Source: Ophioceras dolichostomum
Taxonomy: Eukaryota; Ascomycota; Sordariomycetes; Magnaporthales; Ophioceraceae
Reading direction: 5' to 3'
Assembly: GCA_003049485.1 (NCBI GenBank)
Contig: PYST01000401.1
Location: 8,807 to 32,053 of the forward strand
DNA length: 23,247 bases
Position 1 is the first letter of the stretch. Each line of letters opens with the position of its first letter. Positions 1 to 11,004 of the stretch are shown piece after piece. The notes under the pieces were generated by a model. The model worked only from the letters and a program-made list of their open reading frames with translations, ran no database searches and was not told the origin of the DNA. A program made the position numbers and the translations under genes.

Positions 1-480
1 AAACTACGAGGAGAGAGGGGGAAAGGTCAGGTCATGAATGCGTTTGGAATGGAGATCCATCCATCGCTTCCAGCTTTCTAGCTAGCTAGACTTGGCCATC
101 TAGCTGGGAGCTACCCCGTCGCAAGCGCGGGATGAAGAAGAAAGCCGAAGCTAGCATAGAAGCTAGTAAGTCAGTAGGTAGGTACCTACCTAGGTAGCAA
201 GCAGATTTTTGAGATGGTGCTGCGTCCATGTTCTCTCTCCCCTCGTTTCTGATATGTTTCCTGCGTGCATAGGATGGATACTACCTACCAACCTTACCCA
301 TCTACAGTAGTCGCAAGTAGACTTGACTCCCTACCCATCTGAGCTTCAGGAGCTAGAGGAGGGGGAGGATGTGGGATAAAACCTACCTACTACCTAGTTC
401 TAGCCAGGCAGGTACAAGCTAGTAGCGAGAAGTCTGTGTGTGTGTGTGTCCCGGGCGCCAGTCGCCTGCCTGGGCACCTG
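1..480. other. Non-coding, GGTA/TACC and CTAG tetranucleotide-rich DNA
   Basis: No gene is supported here. Short TAGG/TACC and GCTAGCTAG motifs recur. At 175-192 they form an 18-bp perfect palindrome of TAGG and TACC units centred on GGTACC. Similar TACC tracts return at the far end of the window, around 22813-22862 and 23022-23036. The role is unknown; such tracts are common in fungal intergenic DNA. Confidence 0.6.
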
Positions 481-484
481 CAAC

Positions 485-498
485 CAGACAGACAGACA

Positions 499-560
<62 letters not shown>
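485..560. repeat. Compound microsatellite (CAGA)4(CAGG)15
   Basis: Four perfect CAGA units (485-500) run into fifteen perfect CAGG units (501-560), 76 bases without interruption. The open frames across it on both strands (poly PACL or AGRQ) follow simply from a 4-base repeat having no stop in any frame, and are not genes. Confidence 0.97.
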
Positions 561-730
561 TCTCGTGCTGCTGATGTTGATGTTGGTGGTGTGCCTAGGG
601 TACAGAAGTAGGTTTCTTGTCCTCTTTTAGTGCACCCACCCCCCATGAGCAGCCAGCTGCGAACTACGTGCATGATGTATGCACAGATGTCCTCGCAAGG
701 GCGGGCAGTCGGATTGGATTAAAAGCCGAG

Positions 731-824
731 TGACTGACTGACTGACTGGTGCCAGACCTAGCTATGCTGTTCCGTTAGTTACGGACTCACTGTCCAGTCA
801 GTCATCAGTCAGTCGGTCGGTCAG
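731..824. repeat. Inverted CTGA/CAGT tetranucleotide arms
   Basis: A TGAC-repeat arm at 731-747 faces a complementary CAGT/GGTC-rich arm at 795-824 across about 47 bases. Up to about 13 bases pair without interruption, so the strand could fold into an imperfect hairpin. There are no ORF or mobile-element marks around it. It may be no more than two simple repeats of opposite orientation. Confidence 0.6.
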
Positions 825-899
825 TGAGCCGGTCACGTCCAGAGCAGGCGCCAAACAGTAGGCACTTCTCTCTGCGACAGCTCGAATTTCTCCAGCACT

Positions 900-3800
900 A
901 GAGCTGCGGGGGATGCGGATATGTGCACATCATGTCGGCGCCGCTACCGGGGGTTTCCAGTGTTCCTCTCCTCTCGCCCTCTCCTCTCTTCTGGCCATTC
1001 ACCCACTGAATGGACCGTACCGAGGAATGTGGCTTTTCTTCTTTTGAAACTAGGTATCCCTTCATCGGCGACGTCGCAGGAAGTAGGGGACCAACAGGAA
1101 GGACCCCGTACGTAAAAGAGGATTGTGGTGCTTTTGTTGGAGGGTCCAGGCAGGCTTGGCGAGGGGTGGGAGGGGGAAGGGGGAAAGGAGGGGTAGGCTG
1201 CCCTACTGGCTGGCCCATGTGCTTTCCTGCTTGCCCATGGAGTGAAAGCTTGGGGAGCAGGGAAATGGGAAATAGGTCGAATGCTATGAGACAGTTGTTT
1301 TCTTGAACCTAAAGTACTAGTATGCACTCAGCAGAGGCTGGACGGACCTCTCCTTTCTCGAGATCGGATGAAGCTCTGGCATCTGTGGCCCGAAGGTGGG
1401 TGCGTTAGCTGGAGTTTCCATCCTACAGAAGCAGGCTGTATGTGCAGAATGTAGTAGTGTGAACTCTCTTTTAAGCGAGCAGAGCAGTTCAATGCAGACC
1501 CAAGCAGATCCAGGCGGAAGCTTGGACTTCGATTCGACGACATGGCCTTCACCGACTCCCACCCCTCCGCAACAACCGTCGAGCTAGCGCCGCACCGGCG
1601 CCGTTGTGGTATTCGTTCTTCCTACTCGAAGGTTGGACTAGAAGGTGTGGTGTGGGTGGATTGTGGTTGCTCGGGTGAGTGGGCGATTGGGAGGCTTGTG
1701 CGCTGGCCTTTTCCCCCTTCTTCTTCGCCTTCAAGTTCTTTTCTTCTTCCTCGCCGTCTCTGTGTCTGCTCCGGTGCGGTGTCAGTGGTCAATCGATCAT
1801 TCAATTTATCAATTGTCCAACCCACCGGGGGTACACGCATCTGTCAATGGCATCAATGGCTTATCGGCTTACCTGCAAGCCGTTTGGTCGCTTCTCCTCG
1901 ATTATTCGGGATCTGCGACAAGTACGCACCACATACGCCCGCAGTCCTGGGTGAGGGGCTGAATGGAGGGCATACAATTTATTGCCCGCTTTGCTCTGCT
2001 TCCATACCACCCCCAATCGAATCCTTCACATGCGAGCATGAAGATGTTAATCCGCCGTAGGTCGGAGGATTTTCCAGAGCTGTCGATGAATTTTGCTGTA
2101 CGAGGGAGGCATCAAGCCAGGCGCCCCCCACCAATAGAATAACGTCAGTGACAGTTCAAGGCTTCTTGCCAATCTCGACGCGAGCTTGGAGGTGGCTCGG
2201 TGCGATAATACATCAATTTGATACCGTTCTCTGCAACGTGACGGTGGGAGTCGCGGCAGAAGTCATACCATTCTCCACGTACTGGAGAAGCAATTGATAA
2301 TGATTGAATCTCTGCCACGCTCTGCAATGCTCAGGACATGTATCAGTGCGGGTTAGCATTGCAATCTATCAATTCTCTTCTCCTTAGCTCGGTTCTTGGG
2401 GGCCCACCCCTACCTACCAGTGCTCATGCCGTCAGTAGTACGAAACACGCCCGGCCAAGACAGCAACCGCTATCGCTGATGATCGATACAGTGTGAAAGG
2501 GGCTGAAGGGCATGACAGGATGAAAATCTGGTCGGCGACTAATTGAGACCGGCGAGGAGCGATACGACAGAGGGGCTGAAATGGTCTCCGGCAAGCATGG
2601 CGTGGTATTTCCGGTACGGAATACCTTCAATAGGGACTTTGACTCTTTGTGCCTCGCAGGGTCGCATGCAGGGCTGGACTGCTGCGTTGCAAGGTCTCTT
2701 GGGAGGTAGGTGGAGGGAACATTCCGTTTAGGCCAGTGAGTCCCCCTGCTGGGTAGGGTACCTTCAGCTTCGAGGCCGTACTGACATCGTCTTCCATGTA
2801 CATAATACATAATACCTCCACGGAATTCGTGCCGTCCGGAGCTACCTCCGGCTGCAAGTTCTTATTACTCTCGGTGCCAATAGTGCTTGAACGGCGACCA
2901 CCCTGGATGATTCTGTGGTGGTAGGTATAGCCGATGCAGGTTTCCACTATGGTAACTCCTATCTTTCGATATCGCAGTGGGTGATGGGGCCGCTCCCAGG
3001 GAGACGCAACCTCAATGTCCAGTCCTGTATCGATGGCCAAAAGTTGAGAGTAGTGGGTGGTGAACTGCATGCTTTGATACCAACACGGGGCCCCCTTTCA
3101 CGCTCTGGTTCGCCTGTCTTGTCGAGGAGGTCGAGGAGCGAGGCTCCTTGGCATCATCGTCGTGCTAATGTCTGGAGGATCCGACCCCACCCAAGTGCCA
3201 CACCACAGCTTCATGAAGCGCTACACAACAACGGCGATGACCCCGCTATCCGAGGGGCGGGCTCCTCCATGACCGTCAATCGCAGCGGGGGAGGAGAGAT
3301 GATATCAGGGCCTCGACCCGTTCAACGTTGTTCAGAGCCTTCTTGAATGCTCATTGGACGGGGATCTGGGACAGTAAAAACACAGTATCGGATTATTAGG
3401 TAGGAAATGAATTGACGACGTTGATGGAGGTGGTGTGTGGATGAGTGGAAATCTGCGAATCACGCCATCTCCGCTCTTTCACCCCCTGAGCCTCCGCAGG
3501 CAGGGGACGGATGCTGTGCTTTTGCGTTGCGTTTAGCAAACATGTTGCTCAAACGATTAGGCTATGGATGGCTATAGGTGTCGTATGGGAAAAAGCTTCT
3601 TTTGATCCCCTCGACGCCAAGCTTGTAACCCCGCCGATTTCGCAGGCAGGCAGACAAGGGGAAATGACGTCGAGGAACGAGCGATGTGAGGTGGTTTCAA
3701 CGCTTTTGTTAGGGCGGCCTGCGCCCAGACACTAGACTTGCCTAGCCTTTTCTTATCTAAATTCCATCTGACTTCGTTGTCGAACCTGCAGAGAACCACG

Positions 3801-4790
3801 TCGGTCAATGTATGTATGGGGTGGCTGACTCGCAGGTCACACCGCGCATCTAGTGGTGGCTTGACTTTTTGCTAGCTGGAGCTGACGAGTTGAGACGGGA
3901 CGGCAAGCTTTGAGAGTTGAGCGTAGAGCAATCGTGGGACGGCAAGGTTGACCTCTGTCGACGCGTCTAGCCACATTACTCGGCCTCTGCCCATGCTGGG
4001 ACGATTCCTCTCCGAGGCCTCTGCGGCGTCTGCCGTGACTGTGTTGTAGAATCGTGTTGTGTTGGATGATCAGAACGGACCAAGCATCGAAAGCATCCCA
4101 ACGACCGTACGTTCACTACAAGGACCAGTTAGCCCTCGATCCTTGCCCTCAGCTAGGCATTCAGGGTCCGCCGCCACTAGGTATTAGGGGCGGTGGCCGT
4201 GAGCCTAGACCGGGACACACTCCTAGTTGCAACCTAACGGAAGTCGGTGGGCTTGAGTCACGGCAGGGAAGACGGGACTTGGCTTAGTAGGTAGCAAATT
4301 ATTTCTACAGCAGGCAGGGAGTCGTCAATATAATTCTACGTAGTAGCACCATCAGCATCCCTTATTTGCAGTACTCTGAGGCGAGTTGAGTGAGGGGAAG
4401 TGTGGGAGTGTGGGCCCCCAAGAGAGTGCCGAGGATTGCCGTGGAGCTGGATTGAGGGGACGCAAACGTTCTCCCTGGTGGCTGACTTTCTCTCCTCTCT
4501 CGACGGCGGTAATTGGAAGGAGTAGTCGATGTAAGGGAGGCTGAGAGCCAAGTAGGTCGCTCTAATCACCAAAATCCCGACAGCCATGTGACGTAATAAC
4601 GAGTTGCGTGATTCGCTGTCAAAGAGGTGATATGTGTGCCGTGTTTGGCTTTGTGATTGGACTGGTTTTCGAGTACGATCTTGAAGTAGTAGGTATATCC
4701 ATGGCTCGTTGAGCCTGTAGGGCAGAGCAGCAGAACTCACGCCACAAAAAGTCATGCTTCAAGCTAGCAGCGTTCCGTCTTCAGCCCGCT
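900..4790. other. Intergenic DNA, no gene supported
   Basis: The open frames here are under 180 codons, overlap in several frames and both strands, and show no domain, no CTAAC-linked intron series and no plausible extension. The longest, at 1542-2060 (+), has no recognisable family. A CRE-half-like TGACGTAA lies at 4589-4596. I see no tRNA or rRNA signature and no transposon ends. A non-coding RNA cannot be excluded by eye. Confidence 0.5.
1163..1193 (+). repeat. G-quadruplex-type tract
   Basis: Five runs of three to five G (1163-1166, 1168-1170, 1172-1176, 1179-1183, 1190-1193) with loops of one, one, two and six bases. This meets the usual four-run quadruplex pattern on the + strand. Whether it folds or acts in vivo is unknown. 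Confidence 0.6.
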
Positions 4791-4795
4791 CCGAG

Positions 4796-4822
4796 GGACG
4801 GCGTGGACGGCGTGGACGGCGT
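4796..4822. repeat. Three tandem copies of a 9-mer (GGACGGCGT)
   Basis: Three perfect GGACGGCGT units lie end to end, 27 bases in all. As the unit length is divisible by three it would encode a repeated tripeptide, but the frame around it is only 67 codons and has no other coding sign. Probably slippage or a small duplication. Confidence 0.9.
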
Positions 4823-5211
4823 GGCGATAAGGGCCCGTCCGAGAGTTCGCATCGCATGGATTTGCCTGTCGGCCGGCGCCGACCCGTGCTCCGTCCGACT
4901 CAGTCATTAATTAGCTCGAGCTTAAATTGTAAGGTCGGTTATGTTCGAGATTGTTGAACTTCCCTTGCTCCCTATGGTTCGAGACCAACCTGGTTTCTGC
5001 ACTGCGGTTTCGCATCATGCTTGTATTATGCCAGCGCCAGTTCCTGCCACTTCTTGGAAGTCCGTTGGGCAGTGATGGGTCTCTCCATATCTCCCTTGGG
5101 ATGTCACACCTATGCAGTGTAGTCTCGGTTTGTGGGGAAGGAGGAGCACCAAGCTGTGTGCGGCTGAGAGAAAAGTATGAATCTGGTAGATAGTGGATGC
5201 TTGTCGACAAA

Positions 5212-5250
5212 GAGGGCAGGGAGGAGGGCAGGGAGGAGGGCAGGGAGGAG
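5212..5250 (+). repeat. Three tandem copies of a 12-mer (GAGGGCAGGGAG); G-quadruplex-type
   Basis: Three near-perfect 12-base units give six GGG runs with loops of two (CA) and four (AGGA) bases, a regular arrangement that satisfies the quadruplex pattern on the + strand. It is isolated in gene-free DNA. Confidence 0.8.
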
Positions 5251-8200
5251 ACCTCTAGAAGCCACCGTGGTCAGTATCAGTCCAGTGCATCCCTCTCATA
5301 GGATTCGATTCATGCGTCTCTCCACACTGTCGTGAGCAACCATAAGTACTATACTGGCTGTCTGGATGTATGCAGGACTTGCTGGGCAAGTCAGACCGTC
5401 AGACCGCCCAATATGCAGACCAGCACCGCGAGTGTGCTTCTCAAGGGATTGAGGGGGTGATGAATCCCAACCAAGGCAGGGGTGTGACTGCGAGGATCCT
5501 CCAAGGCAGGCGGTGGACGAAGAAAGCAGGGCGCGTGCAGAAGCTGCGGGGAAATGATGAAGGCATCCTCATCGCAAATTGATGGAGCTTGACAGAGGCA
5601 CAGGAAAGAAGCAAGCAGCGCGTCCGGTGGAATGCCTCTTGTCACATCGTCGAGGTCGCCACTTCGTCCGTACACCCTCGCCCTTTCCCCTCATCCAATG
5701 CCATCCTGTGCCGTTTTTTACCCCCCTGTTCCCCACAACGACGCGAGGTCGAGGAGGCGCCAGCCGAGCGGGACGCAACTTGTCCAACCAACCTAGATGA
5801 TTCAAAGCACGCACAAAGAGGACGAAGGGAAGACGCGACCACATTGAGTTGGCCTCCTTCGCCTCCTCCTGCAGCCTGCTGCAGAGAGATTCTTGCAAAA
5901 ATTCATGGCTTGGTCGCACGGCAGTGACGAAACCCATCGGCGGAACCGGCTGAGATATGACAAAGAGAAATCAGTAAACACATCAATAAACTGCGGAGAA
6001 GTTTGTCGAAAGCACGGAGAAGCACAGGCAAGCGCATCACCATCGCTAGCTTACGAAGCGTGTCTCCTCTAATATCGACCAAGCGTGAGGGGAATCAGGG
6101 GGTGATGTGTGTCGTGTTCCTTGCCCCTCGAGAGCACGAAGGGAGTGTAACGCTGCAAGGAGTGCGTACTCGTCCTCCGTTAAGAGTGACAAACTGGAAG
6201 AGCAAAGAGAAACGGTACTCGTTCCGTTCCGGCACACGGCCAGTGGCTTCTCCAAACCACTTTGTACCCCCGAAGATCCGGGAGTCCAGAAATCTCGGGG
6301 GAGCACAAACGAGTATCTCGTGAATCTAGACGTAGACGGTATTCGTCGGTAGATATGGAGTTCCCGGCCTGCCTAACACAAGCCAATAAAACTGGCAGGA
6401 TGTGAAGGGATGATGGACATGGAAGGAGAAGGACTTCCTGTCTTCCAACATGGTGCCCAGATTTTCATAGCGCAGAAGCAGTGTAGCTACCCATGATGCC
6501 GAGAGCGAGTGGCCGTTGCTCAAGGGGTTGCTGGAGAAGCAGCCTGAGATGCCCAATGAGCCATAGCGGCAAAGGATGAAAGGGCTTCCTCTCCAATCGC
6601 CGACACGCAACGCCGTCGCCCGTTGGAGACGGCCCCGACTGTGGCCGTCCGTCTGCCCGAGAGGTCCGGACAAGCCCATCCACCGCCGCGAGTGTGCGTA
6701 ACCGACGAGGTCCCGAATTCGCCACTCACTGCTGCAGGTTGCCCTCGCTACACTCCTCGTGCGGGGGTCCTTCTGTCCAAGACACGACAGAACAATACGA
6801 CAAAGGCATGGCGGCGATGCAGCCACAAGTGCAGCGCTCCAGATAGAGAAGCTTTGAAGGAAAATGTTCCGTGCGGGTGGGTGTGATGGCACTGTGCCAG
6901 CCAGTCAGCCCTCTGATCGGCCTCTTGAAAGTCCACTGACATCTGTGATTCAGGGCGTTCAAAGATCTCTCGGGTTCGCCGCAATGCTGTCCCGATCCCA
7001 TAGATATTGTCTAAAATGTGCGCGGGGGCTGTCTCTGCTCACTGATTGGGCGGAGGGCGGGGTGATTCCGAAGTGAAAAAAAACCTCGAAAAGATTTTGC
7101 CTCCCCCATCACAGCTGGAACTGAGCGGCGTAGCGCCGCTTATTGGCTTATTGGCCGTACTCGGCGAAAGGCAACCCCGTCCTCGGGGGACCATTGTTCG
7201 TCTCACCGCCATTCTTTTTCTCTCCCCCCCCCTCATCACCCCTTACATAGATGTGATGAGAACAAAGCCCAAAACTTCGATGGATTGAGAAGGGTGGGAG
7301 ATGAGATGGGATGGCGACCGGACCTCCCTGAATTGGGTTAAAATTTGTGTGATAGCGCGAAGCTGACGGAAGGGCGGTGGAAGGGTGGAGTTCTTTGTCG
7401 GCTCGTTCCTGAAGGAAGCGAGCGAACCGACGAGACGAGAAAGTGAAGGACGCCCTCCACCTTGATCGAGTTTGGACTCTTCTGTCGTCGTCCCATGTCG
7501 CCCGTTCCTGTTCCTGGACCACGAGAGAAATGAGAGCTGACCGTATGGCCCAAAATCGCCCAGTTACCCACGCTTGTGGGGGGTGGTTCCCATTTCGTCC
7601 AGGCTGAGCCAGCCGATTGGAGCATCAGATGATGATGGAACGCACAGACGCCGTCAGCATATCCCGCGACAAAAGTTGGCAACGTGACCCAGCGCCTCTC
7701 AGCCCTTCCGCCAACAGAAACTTTGGGTGCGTGGGATGAGTCCTGATCACCTGGGTGAGCTGTCCTGCGAGCCAAATGAAAGTGAGGGAGAAGTCCTGCG
7801 GGCCAAATGAGGGTAAGGGAGTGAAGGTGAAAGGAGAGAAAGCACAGGCGCGGGCACAGGCAACAGTGAGACAGATAACACCAACCGCCAAATAGGGAAA
7901 AAAGAAAAGTAAAAATGAGTGATCTTTACTGATGGTGTGAGCGGGGAGGAGGGGAACACAATGTAAGGCCGCGAGGCGGGAGGAGCCCGCTCGTTCGTTC
8001 TTGATGATTTGCTGGCCTGACTTGACTGGCATGCCGACTCCCACTGATGTGATAGTGGCTTTCCAACTCCAACACCAACACTGTGCTTCACCAGCTTCTC
8101 TTAGTGTGGGATGAGGGGTTAGTTGTGGCGAGGCGTGAAGCTTGCTCTGCCACATACTGCCTACACACACTTCGGATCTCTCACCCAATCAAGCCCGTTA

Positions 8201-8650
8201 TTCCCGGAGAACCCGCTTTGCGTGCGGGTTGTCAGAATGGTGAGACGGTGGAGGAAAGGAAAGGAGAGAAAACAGGGAAATGTGAACAGAACTGGTGCAG
8301 CCAAGTATGTTTGACACGCGGTCCGACGGTGTGTGATTTGATTGACACCTGCCGGTGTGTGCTGCGTGTGTCGGTCGGGGCGGGCCCCATCATTGACATT
8401 CCCATCCTGGCGGAAGCGAGAGGACTTTCTCCAAATAGAGGCGACAATCGTGGAAAGAAAAAGGCGGCGGAGCGCGACGGAAGCTGGATAGGGATTGACT
8501 TCCCGCTCACGAAGTGGAGATGAAAATGCCGCGTGGGCCGCCGCCGGGGCCTTCCTCCCGAGCTGCCATTCGGATCGCCGATCCATTTGAGGCTCCAGGA
8601 GGAGAACGGAAGGGGAGGACAGAAAGTGGGTGAAAAGAAAAAGGTCACCT
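5251..8650. other. Intergenic DNA, no gene supported
   Basis: Only short, mutually overlapping open frames, all under 200 codons and none recognised. Notable local structure: a perfect 7-bp inverted repeat with a 3-base loop (AGCGGCG TAG CGCCGCT, 7124-7140), followed at once by two ATTGGC copies (7142-7147 and 7150-7155; reverse-strand CCAAT), and a 31-bp imperfect duplication at 7762-7823. I could not identify any mobile element or RNA gene. Confidence 0.5.
7762..7823. repeat. 31-bp imperfect tandem duplication
   Basis: Units at 7762-7792 and 7793-7823 match at 25 of 31 positions. Five of the six differences are A/G transitions on the + strand. The core GTCCTGCG-R-GCCAAATGA is shared. A local duplication that has since diverged is the simplest reading. 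Confidence 0.8.
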
Positions 8651-8654
8651 GGCT

Positions 8655-9455
8655 TTATTGCGAGACATCTGACACGCAGAAAGCTAGCTGCCGACGTGTG
8701 GATGAAGCCAAAAAGTAACGGGCCGGAAGGCATCGTGAGACTAGAAACCAAGCAAGCGAGGGACGGGGAGTCAAAGACGTCATCGACGGCGGGGAGAGGT
8801 GGCCTTGTTTTTTTGTCTTGCCCCGCGAAACAATTTTAGTCAGCTCAGTAGGAGCTTGGGCCAATAGGCAGGAGTGGTTGTTTTGTGGGTAAAAAAAGGA
8901 GGCGGTGAAGAAAATTGCCCATCCGCCTCCGGTGGGAGCTTCATCTTTCAAACGCAACGAAAACTGACAGTTATCCCCAGGGAGCAGTGTGGGATTGATC
9001 CTCCTATTTGTCCTACATACAGCAACTTGAAATCTTGAGAATCGCAATCTGAGAAAATCCGCAGCTGCGAATACACAGCTCGCAGGAAGCAAACCACTAG
9101 GCGGGCGGAGCTGCGTTGAGTGAATTGACCCCCGCGAGCCCCGCATCTCCAGCGTTGTGCGGGCACCTGCACGCGAGTCAGGCCCCTGAACTCGGGCGAC
9201 AAGGCCCAGGGCGGGCTGGGAGTAGTGGCATTTAAAGACGTGCACCTGACGTCCTCGCTCCGACGTCTCGAACTTCAAGTCTCGCTCGGAAATTTGCGAG
9301 GTGAGAAAGCTGAGAAAAATGCTCCTCACTGCATACCTACCGTCCATCCCGCCGTACCATTCCTTTCCGTCTCCGTCGTCTGCTGTTTTGAGGAGGTGAT
9401 CGGCAAGAATAAGCCGCCGTGGATACGTTGAAGGCTGGGCGCTTGTTCGATCCAT
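8655..9455 (-). other. Unassigned 266-codon open frame, probably not a gene
   Basis: An ATG-started frame on the minus strand, rich in R, S and A, with no motif, signal peptide or family I recognise. Its ends fall in unremarkable DNA with no paired intron signals. It is listed because it is one of the two longest ATG-started frames outside the GAC1-type gene. Open length alone is weak evidence where stop codons are locally rare. Confidence 0.12.
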
Positions 9456-9586
9456 CCTTGGTCAAACATGTTTTTTGGGAGAAGCGTAGTCAGCATCAGG
9501 ATTCCTGTTCCAAGGAAACATCGCTGTCCCTACCGTCGTGCAGTAGAACGATAACAAGAAGAGAGCATGGGTATGGGGGTGTGTGG

Positions 9587-9614
9587 CTGACTGGCACACA
9601 CTGACTGGCACACA
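9587..9614. repeat. Perfect 14-bp tandem duplication
   Basis: CTGACTGGCACACA occurs twice end to end (9587-9600 and 9601-9614). It could be recent slippage or a scar; no element is seen between or beside the copies. Confidence 0.9.
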
Positions 9615-11004
9615 CAAAACTTTGGAGTTCAAGCTAGCATAATATTGACAGCCAGCCGAGGGCGGGGGGCTCCAAGCTATAGTCGTACGTGTAAGATGTC
9701 TGTCCGGGGCTTCCTCTGGGCTAGAATGCTACTCGTAGGTACCTTGCTGGTCCTAGAATGCTGTGCTTCAGTCTGTGGCCCCAGTCTCTTCCCCTCGCTA
9801 TAGCTGTGCCTCTATAGAGGTTGAGCTGTTATGCCGAGTCAGTCGGCCACAGGACGGAGATTTCGAAAGCATACTACGTCGAGCATAGTACTGGAGACCC
9901 GTGGTCGTGCAGCCCCCGAAGAAGGCTGTCCGCTGCTTGGAGCTTCTTCACACGGTTAGAGCGGCCGGCAAAGAAGGAGCGGGCTCCTGCGCTTCATCAG
10001 AGCAGCCCGCGCCCCGTGAGGAGTAGTGAGTTGCTTGATGCAAGCTACTGGATGCCAGCCGCCTTAGTATTGTGGCATCCGGTGTGGAATTGCGTTCCGA
10101 CAGGAAAAAGCAAGGTTTCTGAGCATTGGCCAAATGAAGCCGCCGTTCTGAAGAGGAAAGCCCCGCCGTCGATCAGCGGGGGATGTCATCTTGGAGCGTT
10201 CCACACCGGCCGCGTTGGCCCGCACCATCCATGCCGAGAGGCTGCAGTTGGATGTGGGCCCCTCTCTCAATCGTGGATGAGTGCGACGAGTCGCAATGCA
10301 CGGCCGGCTGGCTGATCAGCTACAAGCTGCCTGTGCCAAGCATCACCACACGAAGAAAACCCACACACCCATCTTTGATATTGGATAGATGAGTTGTCTA
10401 TCAGTCGGCGGCAGGCTCTTATCTTTCATCCTCCCCTCCCTGATGTGATGGGAAGGTCGGGAGCGACCGAAAGCCCCCTGGAAACTTAGTCCCTTCATCA
10501 GATGAGCTTCTCTGAGATTCCCATGCTGATCTCCTGGACCCTTTCTGCTTGTGTCCGTCTAGGCGATGGATAGTCCCTGATTTTCGTTTTCTATGTAGGG
10601 GAAGCAGGTTTCTGGCTGGTCCCTTCGTGCTTCTTGGGTTGAGACCGGACACTGCTGCTGTGTCTCGTGTCCGGGACTATTTCCGGAGAGAGACCTGACC
10701 GATGCATCCTTGGAACTGGTAAACTGGTATGGAGGAGGGCACCCAGCAGCGCCAACCGCTATAGTAATATTAGACGGAGAGCTCTGGGTTGCAGCATTTG
10801 TCGGTTACGCGGCAAAGAGAGGAGGGGAGGGGAGAGCACCTGCTGCCCGTCTGCAAAACATTCCCCTCATCATGACGACAGGAAATGCAATATCATAGCT
10901 TCTGCCATGTATCCTCCAGAAGACACCGCTCTTCTTGTGCCGAGCGGCCGTTGAGGACGTGGTGGCTTTTCGCTTTTGCCCTTCATCACTGGCTTGGGAA
11001 GCCG

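Noticed and set aside
419..673. Repetitive PACL protein frame (and an AGRQ frame on the other strand)
   Set aside because: A 4-base repeat has no stop in any frame, so these frames follow from the CAGG microsatellite.
3781..3791. Reverse-strand GGTTCGACAAC, B-box-like
   Set aside because: It lacks the closing CC of the T stem, and no tRNA fold is visible around it.
4975..4985. tRNA B-box-like GGTTCGAGACC
   Set aside because: The bases either side do not form a five-pair T stem, and no A box, anticodon arm or acceptor stem can be placed upstream.
5212..5250. CRISPR-like or satellite array
   Set aside because: Only three short units with no spacers; it is a small tandem repeat.
8655..9455. 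266-codon minus-strand frame as a real gene
   Set aside because: No domain, no homology I recognise and no supporting splice or promoter signals; kept only as a low-confidence open frame.
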